Source: Acephala macrosclerotiorum (taxonomy: Eukaryota > Ascomycota > Leotiomycetes > Helotiales > Mollisiaceae). Taken from it: DNA of 64,000 bases. Shown here piece by piece: positions 1 through 13,754 of the stretch. The translations under genes were made by a program, and so were the position numbers. The notes under the pieces are model-generated. The model did no database searches. It was not told the origin of the DNA and saw nothing but the letters and a program-made list of their open reading frames with translations. Numbering within the stretch: position 1 is the first letter of the stretch; each line of letters begins with the position of its first letter. The DNA is taken from NCBI GenBank assembly GCA_014904845.1, contig MU119493.1, forward strand, positions 1-64,000, read 5' to 3'.

Positions 1-3000
1 AAATAATATAATTTCGTTTTTCTATATAATAAAATCGTTTCAATTACAATAAGAAAAAAGTAAAACTTTCGAAGTATAAATAGAGTTTATTAAAATAAAT
101 AAAAATATTTTAAAAAAAATCAATAAAAAAATAAAATTATTATAAATAAAAAAAAAGAAAATAGTTTTTTTTCAATTAAAAAATTATTATTATTTTGAAA
201 TTTAACGAATTTTTTTTATTTATTTAATTTTTAAAAAATCGTATATATTTGTTTTTCTCGATCTCATTGAATTTAAAAATACGAATTACAATTTTAATTT
301 TTTTTTCAATTTTTTAAATACTCTATTTATTACGAAATTTTTTAATCGCTTTTTTTTTTATATTTATATTTTTATTATTATTAAAATCAATAAATTCAAT
401 AATATTCTCGTTTTTATTATTATTTAAAGAATTTTAATATCTATTTTTTTTAATGAACTTCTTTAAACGATTTTTAGTATATAATTTTCGAATTATTATT
501 TTATTTATTTATTCAAACAAATAATTCTTTTTCAATTAATTTATTTAACGAATTCAATATAAATTCAATTATTTATACAATAATTTAATATTTTTAAATA
601 TATTTTAATCAATAAATTTAATATTATATATTAAAACGAAATTTTTTTTTCAAATTAATTTTTTTCGTATTTAATAATAAACATCGAAATATATCTAATT
701 TTATTTGCGATTACATTTTTTTTTTAATCTCGATTTTTTTATATTCTCGTTTCGCATTTCAATTTATTTAATTTTCAACTCAAAAAACTTTACTCGATTA
801 TATATTTCGTTTCAATCGAAAATTTTCTAAATAAAAAATCGAATCTCAATAAATAAAACAATTTCTTTACTATAAACTATATTAAATAACGTACATTTAA
901 TTAATCTATAAATAATCGTTCAATTTACAAAAAAAACAATTAATAAATATTTCAATCAACTTTTCTTATTTCTTTTTATCAAAATAATCAATACAATAAT
1001 AATAAATTAATATTTTCGTTCAATTATTCTATTTATTTTCGAATTATATACAAAAATAATAATTCGTTTGATTTTGAATTTATTCAATTTCTTAATAACA
1101 ATTTCTTTAAATTCGAGTTTTTCGTTCAATTTTATATAACTAAAAACGCTGTATTTACAAATAATATCATTGTAAATAAATTTAATAATTTTTTTAAAAA
1201 TCGAATTTTAATTTAACCAAAAAAATTATCTCGTACTACAATCAAATTATCGAATATTTCATATTGTAAAAACTTAATTACATTTATTTCAATACAATAA
1301 AATAACAAAACTATTCTTTAAAAATATAAAATTTTCTCGTATTTTTTTTTATTTTTATATTAACAATCGCTACAATTTACTATAAAATTTCGAACGTTTT
1401 CATAATACTTTTTTTAATAATATTAATTAATTACTCGATAATAAGTATTTTTCTTTTTAATATATTTAAACTTATTATATAATTCAATTATAATTATTAT
1501 ATACTATTTTAAATCATTTAAAATAAATCGAAATAAATAGAATTTAATAGTATTTTTTTATAATATTTTATTTCGAATATTATAATCAACGAATTTTCGA
1601 ATTAATTTACGAAATTTTATTTTTAAAAATTATTTTAATCGTTTTAAAATTATTAAATATTAAATAATATTTTAAAAATAATTCAAATAATTATTATCAA
1701 AAAAAAAAATAATATTATTATCGTTATTATTATCTAATAATTTATTAATTTCAAAAAAAGTAATTAATACAATACATATAAAAAATACGATTAATATCGA
1801 AAATTGAAAATTGAAAATACTAAATTTAAAATTTTTTTTTTAAATTTAATCTAACAATTCAAATAAATATTTTTATTTTATGTATTTACTTTCAATTACA
1901 AACGATTTACTTTTAATCTTTCGATTAGTTTTACGTTTTTTAATCGAGATTAGAATTATTTCAACGCAATTAAATTCGATTACAATAAACTTATCGATAT
2001 TTATTTTTTCCTTTGAATTATCGTTTTTTATTCGCGATTTTCTAAATAATTCGTTTACAATAATATAAATACTTTTTTTAATATATTTAACTTCGAAATC
2101 GAACAATCGTATTTAAACGAATTAATAAATAATCAAAATACCAAAAAAATTTATTACTACTCAATTTAATTAAACGATAAACGTATTAATATTCGTCTCA
2201 AAAATAAAATAAACAAAATAAATACTATATAATCAAAATTATAACTTATAAAAACACTTTAAAACTTTTCGATATTCTCTTTTTATTATATTATAATTTC
2301 ATTTAATAATATTTTAAAGTTTTAATTCGTATCGAATTACTCGTTTTTATTTTTTATTATTATATTAATCGAATATCTTTCTATATTTTTATTAACTAAT
2401 ATCGATATTTAAAATAATCATTTTCTATCTATTAATAAAATCGTAATAAATTTTATAAAATATTAAAATCGTCGTAAATTTATTTTATAAAAATATTATA
2501 ACGATTTTTTATTTTTTTCTTTATTCGAAAAATTCGTTTTTTTTAATCAATTAATATAACGATTTAATAATAATACTAAAATATTGAATTTATATTTTAT
2601 AATAAATACAAATTCTAATAAAAATTTTAATTTCAAAAATATTATTACATTTAATTTATTTTAAAATTTTAATAATTTTTATACTTTGAAAAAAACGTTT
2701 TTCAAAACTACAAATAAAACTAATAATAATTATTTTATTTTAATAAAATTGTAATTTGAATTTTATACAAATTTAAATTCTCTCGATTTAATTCAACGTT
2801 TTATTCAAATTTTGAATATATTCAAAAACGAATCAACGAATCTTTAGAAATATTAACTCGTTATTGTAATTCGTATAAAGTTTTTTAATTTTATATTATT
2901 TAAAAATAGTATTACAATTCTAAAAAATACATTTTTTAAAATTATTATAATAACTCGAACAAATTAAATTACAAAATTAATTACTTTTTAAAGCGATATT

Positions 3001-6000
3001 ATTATTTGTAAAAATCTTAATAAAATTATAAAAGTAATTATATTTTTATTTCGAACGTTTAACGTAAATTGATCGTATTCAAAAAAAAAATATATTAAAA
3101 AAACGTAAAAATATTTAATAAATTTTTTAAAAAATTTATTTATAAAAAAAAATATATTAACGTTTTTTAAAGTAATCAAATTTATTTTTATAATCGTATT
3201 AATCAATCGATAAATTTCAACGATTCTTTTCGTAATTAAAAATTATAAATTCTAATAAAAATTATTACTTTTTTCGAATATTTCGCGATCGAATTATTTT
3301 TAAAATATTTTTATTACAATTAAAAACAAAATCTTAAAACAATAAAAACTTTTTTTTTATTACGTCGTATATTAAATTATTTTAATACGAACAAACGAAT
3401 TAATATTTTTATAAATTTTAAAAATTTCTTTTTAATTAAATATTATTATTTTCTTACGATTAAATATTATTTTATTAAATATTTTTTTTTCAAATTTCTA
3501 TAATTAATTTCTAACAAATAAAAATATTAATCGTTTAAAAATAAACTATAATTTTTTTAATATCGAAATAATTCGCGATAATAAATATTTTGTATATTTT
3601 TTAATATATTTTTAAAATATTTCTCGCGCTTTAAATCGTTTAAATCAATTTTTTTATTTTTTAAAAATTTCTTTAATTTCGTCGATTAAATCAACAAATT
3701 GTACTTTTTTAAATTTGAATTTATATATCGTATTAACGTTTATATTAAATAATTTCAAATTGAAATTATTCAACGATAAAATTATTTTTTTTATTCGAAT
3801 TTTTTTTTTATTTCTATATTTGAAAATTCTTCGATTTTATTTTTTTTCAATAAAATAAAATAATTAGCATTTTATATCGTTTTTTAAATATTCTTTTTTA
3901 ATATTTACGTCTAAAAACAATAATATTATTACAAAAAAACATTTTTTCGTTTTTTTATTAAAAACTTTTTTATTCAAAATCTCGTTTATTTTTTCTTTAT
4001 TAAAAAAAAAAACCCGTTTTATAAAAAATCGAAAAAAATAATTTTATTTTTTGTATTATTTTATTTGTATTTCTTTTTAAATTAATAGTATTTACTTTAA
4101 TCGTATTTATTTTATATAAAATAATATTAAAAATATTTAATAAAAAATTAAAAATAAAAAGAAATTCATTAAAATATAAAAACTGTTTACGAATTTTAAT
4201 ACTATATTATTTTTTAATAATACTAATATTTAATTTCTTACATTATATTTTTTTTTCGATATTTTTTCGATTCGAAAATATATACGAATATAACGATTTT
4301 TAATGATTTAATGCAAATAGATTTTCAAGAAAAAAACAATTATAATCGTACAAATAAAATTGAAATTTTTGAAATTTCGAAATATACTATTTCACGAATT
4401 ATTATCTCTATATTCAATTTATATTTTTATTATAATAATAAATAATTATTTTAAAAAGATTTTTTTATACTATTTACAAAAAAAAAAAAAAATTTATATT
4501 TGATTCTATACTCAATTTTTACTTTTATAATTATTATTTTAACGAATTCGAAATTTTATTTAATAATAATAAATAATTAAAAGTTTTCGACGTTTATAAT
4601 AATATTATCGAAATCTCGAATTATATATATAAAAATAATACAATATTTCGTTTCAATATTTAATATTTTATATTTTTTACTCGAATTAATTAATTTAAAT
4701 AAATTAAAATATAATTTAAAAATAATAACAATATATTTTCTTTTAATCAATAACGAGAAATCGATTTTTACGAAATTAATTTCAAGTATTACAAAGTTTT
4801 TAATAATAAAAACAAATTAATTCGTTTTTTTAAATATTCTATAAAAACTTTAAAAAAATTATTTTATAAAATCAATAATTTTTAGTATTTTTTTTATTAT
4901 AATAATTCTAATATTTATTAAAATCAAATAATAAGCGTTATTTTTTCGTTATTAATTAATAATTACTATAATAAAATTTAGTATTTTTAAAATATTAATA
5001 ATTATTTTCATTTTTTTTTAAATTCTTAAAAACGATATTATATTTTTAAAAAATTTTCGCGATAAAATTTCGTTAATAAAATTATTATTTTTAGCGTCGA
5101 ATTATTATTTTAAAGTTTTATTTTTCGATTAATTTACGTTTATTTTTTCTCGTTCTTTGTTTTAAACGTTTTATGAAATTTATTATTGCGATTCAATTTT
5201 TAAATACTTTTTTTTTATTTTTATTTTTCGTTGAAAATTTTCTCGTGCGTTTTAAATTTTATTTTTCGATTTACTTATTATTACTATATTTATTATTATT
5301 ATATTTATCGACAATTTTTTATAAAATTTATTAATAATCGTTTTATTAAAATTTTAAACGTTAATATTATTATTATTGAAAATATACGATAATAAATTCG
5401 ATTTTTTTAAAAAATTTTTATTAATATTAATTTTTTTTTTTTTTTGAATAATAAATTAAATAAATTTTTAAATTTTTTATATATTTTTAAAACGTTTATT
5501 GAAATCGTAATCAAAAAATCTTTCAATTATTTGTTTTATAATTTAATTATATTAATATCGATTATTTTTAAATATAAACGATCGCAAAAATCGATTATGA
5601 TTTTAAAAACTATAATACTATTAATCGTTTTTTCAATAGTAATATTTACAATTAATTAATTTATTTATAAATAAACAACGATTCACGAAAAAATAATCAA
5701 CGAAAAAATCGATTTCTTTGTTTTTTATTCGTTCGAAATACTTAAAACAATATCGCTCGCTTTATTAATCGTTATATACAATATTAGTTTTTATTGTATT
5801 TTTTTAAACGATTAATAATATACTTTACAAAAATTTAATCGATATTAAATTATATAAAACTCTATATTCGCTTTTTTTTATATTATTATATTTTTTTTAT
5901 TTACGATTAAAATTTTTTTTTCGTTTATATTCTCGTAAAAAAATAAACTAATTTTAATTTTAGTTTATAGAGATTATAATACTATTTAGTTTTTGAGATA

Positions 6001-7169
6001 TTTTCGTAGTATTAACGTTTAAAGCAATTTTTAAATCGTTAAATAATAAAAAAAAAAAAAAAAACTTTTTCAATTTTTTAATAAGATTATTTATTTGAAT
6101 TAAAAATTTTAATACGAATATTTATCGAATTTTCTAGATTTAAATAATACGTAAAATCGAAAATTGAAATTCGATATAAATTTTTTTAGTAATTACGTAT
6201 ATTTTTCATTAAATTTTTTCTATAAATAATTCGAGTAAAATAAAAAATAATAAATTATTAATTGTATTTAAAATCATTTTTTATATTACAATATTTTAAA
6301 TCGTTAATTTCGTTGTATTACCGTTTTTTCTTTTTATATTTATATACAATAATCGCTTTCTCGTATATTTTATTGTAATTGTAAATAAATATTTCTATCG
6401 ACTCGTAATCGATTTTCTTAAAAATTCGTTTTTTAATATATATCGAAAAAATTTTTATAAATTCGCGTTTTTAATATTATTTATTCAATTTATTTTATTT
6501 AATCAATTTTTTAAATATTTAATTAAATAAATTTACGTACGTTTTTATTGTCAAAAGATTTCTCGTAAATTAATCGATAATTCTATATAAAAACTCTATA
6601 TTTATTAAATAATACTTTTAATCATATTCGCGAAATTGTTTTTTTAAAATATTGTAAAACTCTTTTTTTAAATAGTTTTCAATACTATATTTTAATATAA
6701 ATCGAATTTACTTTTTGTAAATCAAATTAATATATTACAAAAATCGTATTTTTTTAATTTTTAAAATAATTTTATAGTCTTTATACATATTATTATATTA
6801 TTTTAAAAAAATCGTAATATTATTTCTTTTAAATTAAAATACTTCAAAAACTCTAAAAAAAAATATTTATAGTCCTAATACGAATATATATTTCTTAGAG
6901 TTTTATATTTTTAAAAAATTATTTTTATTATTCATAGAAAATTTCTTAGAAAAAATCGATAATATAATTAAAATAAAAGTGTTTTTTACTAAGAAAAGTA
7001 AATTTTAACGCGAATAATTTATTAATTTTAATCTTTAAATTAAAAATTGATTTAATAATTCAAAAATACGAATTTTCGAATTATTATTTACAAATGAAAT
7101 TCGTTTTAAAAATTAGTTTCTATTTATATTGTTTTCTTATAAAATCTTTTTTGTTTTAATTTTTATTTG
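1..7169. other. AT-rich RIP-degenerated block without genes
   Basis: Nearly pure A/T sequence with stops in all frames; the few open frames here are under 80 codons, of low complexity, and resemble no protein. Remaining cytosines are mostly in CpG (tcg, acg). Over about the first 5 kb, non-CpG C (in CA/CT) is clearly more common than non-CpG G on the plus strand, so the G-to-A side was eroded harder. From 5 to 7 kb the two are more balanced. This is most likely old transposon sequence beyond recognition; I see no specific element end. Confidence 0.8.
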
Positions 7170-7425
7170 AAATTTTATTTATTTATTTATTTTAATAAAA
7201 TATATTTTTCAAATAAATACTTTTTTAATCGATTTTTTTCGATTAAAATTTTTTATTTCAATTTTTTTCGTATTATTTTTTAAAATTCGAAATTTATTTT
7301 GATTTTATTATTTCAATTTAAAAACAATTATAAGTAATTCGCAAATTGCGATTTTTAAAAAAATTAAAATTAAAATATAAAACAATAAAACAATTTCGTT
7401 TTTTAATACTATAATCTCTTTTTTT
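7170..7425 (+). repeat. Dispersed repeat R2, copy 1
   Basis: This stretch matches 55,565-55,757 in the same orientation: both run through an AAAATATATTTTT core, a TTTTTTTCGATTAAAATT box, and end in an AACAATTTCGTTTTTTAATA-like run. Differences are mainly C/T and G/A, as expected for independently RIPed copies. In the 55-kb copy R2 is joined directly to the tail of repeat R1; here it is followed by unrelated sequence and then R3. Confidence 0.6.
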
Positions 7426-7499
7426 TTTCGTATTAAAATTTTTTTTTTATATTTCAATTTCTATTGAAAATAAAACTAATTACTATAAATAATTATTAC

Positions 7500-7646
7500 G
7501 AGTTTTTTTTTTTCTTTTTTATATTCGTTTTAATATTAATTATTTCGAGTAATTCAATATATAATCTTTATAAATCAATATTTCTCTACAATTTCACAAT
7601 TTCGTAATTAAATTATTTAATTTCGAACAATACAATTTGTCGATTC
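7500..7646 (+). repeat. Dispersed repeat R3, left part, split by the Copia insertion
   Basis: This segment aligns with about 62,650-62,725; both contain a TAATTAAATTATTTAATTT run and similar upstream T-rich sequence. The right half of the same repeat resumes after the Copia element at 13,972-14,110 and matches 62,730-62,820. Together they show that R3 was in place before the Copia element inserted. Confidence 0.6.
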
Positions 7647-7651
7647 AATTA
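7647..7651. repeat. Probable 5-bp target site duplication, left (AATTA)
   Basis: AATTA directly precedes the 5' LTR as aligned here; AATCA follows the 3' LTR at 13,972-13,976. They differ by one C-to-T change in a CpA. The related unoccupied repeat at 62,726-62,730 has a single AATTA at the equivalent place. The assignment makes the LTR begin with YATG rather than the usual TG, so the exact edge is tentative. Confidence 0.5.
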
Positions 7652-7866
7652 TATGATCGCTTAAGCGATCGATTAAATGATCTAGTTATAATCTCTATTG
7701 CTTTTGGTAATAGTTGTTTTAGTGTTTACTTTTTAATTTTACGTTTACTCTATTTAATTATATAGATAGAGAGATGCTTTTTTCGAGAAGAAGTAAATAG
7801 AATTGAATTATTGATATTAGATTAAGATTTTAGTATTTCGTGATTTGTTTTCGAACGTTTTAATAC
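7652..7866 (+). repeat. 5' LTR of the Copia element
   Basis: It aligns end to end with 13,755-13,971. Shared blocks include ATAATCTCTATTGCTTTTGG, TTTACTCTATTTAATTATAT, ATGCTTTTTTCGAGAAGA and TAGTATTTCGTGATTTGTTT. Relative to the 3' LTR this copy has mostly C-to-T on the plus strand (for example GGCAACAG became GGTAATAG). A short imperfect palindrome, CGCTTAAGCG, lies near its start. Confidence 0.9.
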
Positions 7867-8344
7867 TAATTAGTAGTTGAACTCGTTCGATTATAGAGTA
7901 GTAAAGTTATTTACGAAGAGGTAGTAATTGAATAAAATCGATCGAACAAAAAAGTCTAGATTGTATGTAATTTATTGGTTTAATTGAACGTGAGAGAAAG
8001 TAATTTTTGTTTGTATTAAAAAAGATTATTAAATCTTTAAAGAATATTACGATTCTATGCTCGTTTTGTTTTCCCCGATTTGAAACTGGTTAATCCTCTA
8101 TTCTACGTTTTATCGCGTATTAACAATAAGTATTTTATTGTAATTTGTTAAATAATATTAAAAAAAAAAAAAAAAAAAAAAAAATAATTTTTACGAGTTC
8201 GATACGAAGATTCGTCGAATTAATATGTTTACCAAGTACGATACGATTCGACAAAATACTCTCCAAGAATACGATTATACTTTTTCAAAGTACGATTTTG
8301 ATCAAAAAAAAACTTTTTTATTACCTTTTTTATTTTTCGATTTA

Positions 8345-10190
8345 ATACAATATATATTGAAATAAATACAAAATTTCAAAGTAAAAAATAATCGAGACTA
8401 TAAATTATAAATAAAATATAAAAAAGTATTTCTAGAATAGACAAAAGAAATATTTAAAAAAAAAATAAACGAAAACACGAAAAAAAAACTACGTAAAATA
8501 TTGCGAATAAACGAAATATAAATATTAAAAAAACGATTTATTAAAATCTCAAAAATATTAACAAATATCGCAAATAAAAAAAAACAATTAAAGTAATCGT
8601 ATAAAAAAATTGTAGAAATAAACTTAATAAAAAACTTTAATTTATAGAGAAATACAATCGATCTAAAAACAAAACAAATTCGAAAATTAACGTTTTTTAC
8701 TATTCCTATCGAGAAAATTAAAAAAATAGTATTAATACTTTCGAACTTTTTTTTTTAATTACTAAAACTTACTACAAGACTTTTTATAGAGTAAACGATA
8801 TTACTCGAATGTACGACACTTTAAAAACAATTCTAAAAGCGCAATAAAATATTGTTATTAAATTTGCTACCAAAAAACGAAAACTCGAAATGAAACTCGT
8901 CGTTTTTACTATTATTAGAAATTGAAAAACTGTCAAAGGATTTTAATCGATTAATATACAATTTCGATCGCGAGAATCAAATAGTACTTAATCTCGATAG
9001 AGAATTAATTACTTTTATAAAAATCTACAACGACAAATTCAAATACTATAAAAAAAAAAACTTATTAAATATATTTATACGAGTATTCGAAGATTTATAT
9101 TCGAAAGTAAACATTAAACTTGAAAATTATTGTAACGCGTTTTCGATTATATTTGCCGACGAGACTAGCGAATTCTATTATTAGAAATTCATTCAAAAAA
9201 GTTTACTTTTTAATAAAATGATTAAAATTGTAAAATCGAATTTCGAGATCGAAAAACGTTAAAATAGAATACTCAATTAGTAAAACACGATTATACTCGC
9301 GTTAATTCGAGCGCAAAATCCAAATAAAACGATTTTTAAATACTTCGAGATATTGCACTAAAAACTGATCCAGAAATAGTTTAATTTACGCTCGAATATG
9401 CGAATAGAAACTATTATACGAAATAAGTTTTACTACGCTTATCGAAGTATATCAAAATACTACCAAACGCTTTTTCGACTTTTATCGAATTTTTAAGCGA
9501 TATACGAAAACGTTTACAATACGATTTCATTTTAAGCGGAAATGGAAACAGTTTTTAGGACTTTTATAATCGAAAAAAGAAAAGTTTATCGAAATATAAT
9601 CGGATTATATTTCGCAAACTGCAAATATCACGATAAAAATACTCGATATAGCGATCGAACTAATCACAAGAAATCGATAATATATTAAAACGAGAAAAAG
9701 TGTTTCGTTTATAAGAACTCGAATTATTAGAATACTTACTATACGCTAAAAGAAAAAAAAAAAACGTATAACGACTTTAAAAAATCGAAACCATTCAATA
9801 AAAATAAAATAATTCAATTCGTAATTAAATTCAAAAAATTAAATTTCGATATTATTAAAAAATACGAACAATTCGTCGTTGAATTTACCAAAAAAAAAAA
9901 TTTACATAAAAACGATATCACGCGATCGATCAATTATTTTATAATATTTTACAGTACGATTAATAAATTTAAAATCATCGAATTACTCGATCGCCAATCA
10001 ATTTATTATACGATATCAAATATCGCAATACAATCGAAATTACTTTCAATATCCACTAATACAAAAACGTATTTAACGAATCGCTACGTATTAAACGTTT
10101 TTATAGATATTATAATCGATATTAGCGTCGCTTAACGATCGACTACCGACGAAAATCAGTATTTGACTTTTTAATAAATTCGAAACGTTA
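8345..10190 (+). pseudogene. Copia gag remnant with broken zinc knuckle
   Basis: This is the gag region between the leader and the protease. No continuous frame survives and the limits are approximate. The supporting landmark is a degraded CCHC zinc knuckle at about 9,701-9,760 in frame 2: the first Cys (TGT) remains, while the second reads Tyr (TAT), and a further downstream Cys and Trp position read TAT and TAG. Each is one G-to-A step from the residue expected in fungal Copia Gag. The Gag protein would have packaged element RNA; this copy cannot make it. The upstream part is assigned by position only. Confidence 0.55.
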
Positions 10191-10192
10191 AA

Positions 10193-13100
10193 TTGAATAA
10201 ATTTAAAATTAAAAAAACAATAATTAAATTTGAAATCAATGAAATTTTATCTTTTAAAATTATCGACGTTAATACGTCAATTGAACGTATTACGTTTCAT
10301 GTAATTTTAATAAACGTACTTTTTTTATTGTATTTTCAAAATATAAATAAACTGCGAATTAAATTCGATAATTTTAATAACGTATTTATTCGAAATAAAC
10401 GGCGTACGCTTATTATTAGAGCGTTTAAACATTTTTAAATATTGTTTGATTTACTCGAAAGTTTGATTTATAGTAATTGTAAAATTTCTATAGTAAAAAT
10501 CGATTTTACTATTTGCTATTTGATTGAAACGAAATTCAAACAATTATATAAATACTTCGAATATTTATTGGTCGCTAAATTCGCGCGAGTATTAAAGTAT
10601 AAAAAACATTTTACGAATTTTAAAGAAATTAAAAAAATAACGAGATTCTATTAATAATATCAAATAAATAGTAAATTTTTCGATTGTTTTAAGTTTATAT
10701 TGTGCGACGATTATAATTTCAATTACTTTGTTTATTTAAACGTATTATAAATCGATGGAAAGTTAATATTTCAAATCGTAAACGAAATTACAATATTTTA
10801 AATCGCGAGGTTTTTTGTAGATATATCGACGAAAGAAATATAAAACGTTTTTCGAGTATATATTGAATCGACGTTTATTTTGAATTATCGATATTTACTA
10901 TTTATAATCTCGGAACGAATTTCAATTTTAAAAAATTTCGCGATAACGCTAAAAGTATAAATATCGATTTGAAGACTATATTAGTAAAAGTCTATAATTC
11001 GATTAATCTAATAAAGAAGTACTACGTTTTATTGAGACGTGCGTATAATATATTACTTCGAGAATTTCTCGATTTGCGAAAAGAAAAGCAATTTCAAATA
11101 ACGATCAAAATAATTAATAATACAACGGGATCGAACAATATTATTTTTATATTTTTTGTTTTCGGCGTCTACTTTCGAATATTACAATAGAACGCGCTTA
11201 CAATATCAATTACTATTAGAACTAAAGCGATAAAAAATACAATAATCGCGGTTCGAAAATATTACGTTATTTACTAAATTAACGACGTTTTACGAATGAG
11301 AAATAATCTACGGAATTATTATTTGATTGATTTATTTCTAAATTTAAACGTATTTATTTGAAAAAAAAGCAAAAAATAGAGAAAACTATATACGCTTTTA
11401 ATAATAAATAAAGAGATATATCAATTACAATTGTTAAATAGATTAAAAAACTTTTATAGTATTGTAATAAAACTATTCTATTAAAATTTCGAGTAATTCG
11501 AAGAGTAATCAAAAGATTATTTATTAAAAGAAAATTTGTCAAAGAATTTAAACTCAAAATCAAACTTTTTTAAAAGGAGTTCGAGAACAAAAGAAGATAT
11601 ACTTAATTTACTTTGCTCGATCGAGAAAACTTTGTATATTTCGAAAGAGAATTTACGTTTATTTCGAATTGCGATAAAGATTTCTTTTTACGTTTTCAGT
11701 TTCGACGAATATATTTATATAATAATTTGTATAAATATAGAAACTTTCAAAGTTTATTTGATCGAGAAAAAGACTAGAGATAAGTAATTGTTTATAGATT
11801 TTCGCGCAAAAGAAATTATTATTACTTTAAGCGATTTGTTTGCAGTTTTTCGTAGAAAGGAAATTAATAAACTAATCGCGAAAAAAGTTTTTGAATTGAT
11901 TTTTAATAATTCGAAAGAGATTGGCAATTAACGGATTTTCGGTTTAAGATTAATAAACGAAGTCAAAAGTATAAAAACGGCAATTTTATACGAGAAATCT
12001 CGTCTTGTAATCTAGGCATTTAACGATAAAAGTAAGAAGATAGTATTGATTTAATTTTCGATTATTTAGTGCATCAATCAACGAATTATCGTCGTTTTAA
12101 TTCTATTTCTCAAATTTAAAAAAATCAGTTTTTACTTGAAAAATATTACTCAAATATACGTGCAATTAATAATTTTATTAGTACGTATTATTTTCGTTAG
12201 GTCTTCGAAAAAAATGACGGATAAGTTTCTATCGAACGTCGTTTTCAAAGTGATTAAACTTTTCTACAAAGTCTCGAAAGTAAAAATACATTGGTATAAG
12301 ACGTATAGTACTTATTATAGAGATAAACTCTCAATGGAATTCTCAATTTTCGATCTCTATTTACTTATTACGAAAAGTAACTATACTTTATTCGGGATAA
12401 TCGGTATATAAATCGACGATACGCTCATTTTAAGAAATCAGGCCTTTATAGAACTAGAGGACTTTGAGCTGCAAAAGGCCAAACTGCTAATTAAGTCTAC
12501 AAAGTCCTTTACGCCGAATACTTTTTTGCTATTCAACGGATACAAACTAGCAATGGATAAAACTGGAAATGGGATTGTGCTTTCGCAAAAAGGGTAAAGT
12601 AAGCGTTTAAATCTGGTTGATTCGAAATCAGACTTTTACAAGCAAACGTACCTCGAACAACGTACTCGGGGAGTATATATCAGTTCTATCTGTCAACCGG
12701 AAACTGCGTACGACATATCGGCGACAGCTCAATACTAACATCTCGAAAAGAGGCAAGTTGCAGCGTTGAATAAGCGGTTACAATGGCAGATGGATAATTT
12801 CGATCGTGGACTCCGATTCCTTTGTCTGGACTTACATTCAATAAAATTTTTCGTTTTTATAGACGGCTCTTTTGCTATAAATAAGAATTTCAATTCGCAG
12901 ATCGGGTATGTCGTCGTTTTTGGCAATAAGACTTATAGCGATAAACAATTCGACTTGCGAAACAATTTATTCCACTGGAGTTTAACGAAGTGCAAAAGAG
13001 TTACTCGTACTATTCTAGTTTCTGAGCTATACGCAATAACAGTAGGAATCGACATGAAAATTTCGATTTTTACTACTTTTAATTTTATCATAAAACGACT

Positions 13101-13434
13101 CGAGTTGAATTCAGTTCCCGTAGTCATTTGCATCGATTCCTTCTCTCTCTACGAGTGTATGATCAAGCTCGGCACTATTAAAAAGAAGCGTCTCATAATC
13201 GATATCATGGCCATCAAACAATCGTATAAACGTAAGGAATTCTTGGAGATTCGATGGATTGCTAAGAACAGTAATCCAACTAATACTATAATTAAGTCCA
13301 ACGCTAATAAGGCACTTGAGTCGCTCGTTAGTACCAATCGCTTTAATATCAAAGTACAGAGATGGGTGCAACGTCCCGAAGCCCAGGAATTAATCGGCGA
13401 AAGCGAGAATAGCGGGAAGAGCGGTCGTTAAAGA
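10193..13434 (+). pseudogene. Copia pol remnant: protease, integrase, reverse transcriptase, RNase H
   Basis: The polyprotein can be followed through its stops. Frame 2 carries the protease and pre-integrase region from 10,193 to about 10,890; a one-base shift near 10,890-10,903 moves it to frame 1 until the stop at 13,434. The integrase core has lost all three acidic residues by G-to-A: first Asp reads Asn (10,739-10,741), second Asp reads Asn (10,906-10,908), Glu reads Lys (11,014-11,016). The reverse transcriptase keeps the paired Asp of its metal-binding motif (12,415-12,420), just after a stop. RNase H is open for 221 codons from 12,766; Asp33, Glu87 and Asp124 are kept and the fourth acidic site, in an NPxD context, reads Asn173. 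Domains were recognised from Copia family pattern, without a search. Confidence 0.85.
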
Positions 13435-13754
13435 AGACAATACTAGAAAAAGAGACGTATAATTATTATTTTAGTGTTTTTAGTGTTTTTCGATATTTTC
13501 GGTATTTTCGAGAGTAGAGCTTCCGATTGGCTCGAAGGTTATAAACACCGAGTTTAGGGGAATTCTCTCAAGTTTAGCTTGATCGGTTAAGTATTACAAT
13601 ACGTGACGGCGACTGGTTCACGATCAGATTTCCTTCTAGTATTTGGTAGCGAAACAACGCGTTGGCAACCGCGGTAGTACTCTTCTCTGTATCTGGTTTA
13701 CGAGTTGGAAAGAGCGTCTCCTCCCAAAAAAAGAATTGCCAATATCGATTTAAT

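Noticed and set aside
8159..8183. A-run of about 24 as a poly(A) tail of a retrogene or LINE
   Set aside because: It lies in the Copia leader with no coding sequence upstream and no target duplication; a simple A-tract explains it.
1873..11563. Many 60-80-codon frames in the AT-rich blocks
   Set aside because: They consist of Ile, Leu, Phe, Lys and Asn runs produced by base composition and have no domains. Only those in 10.2-13.4 kb align to the Copia polyprotein.
12735..13371. Minus-strand frames over the RNase H region
   Set aside because: Antisense shadows of the plus-strand Copia RNase H frame.
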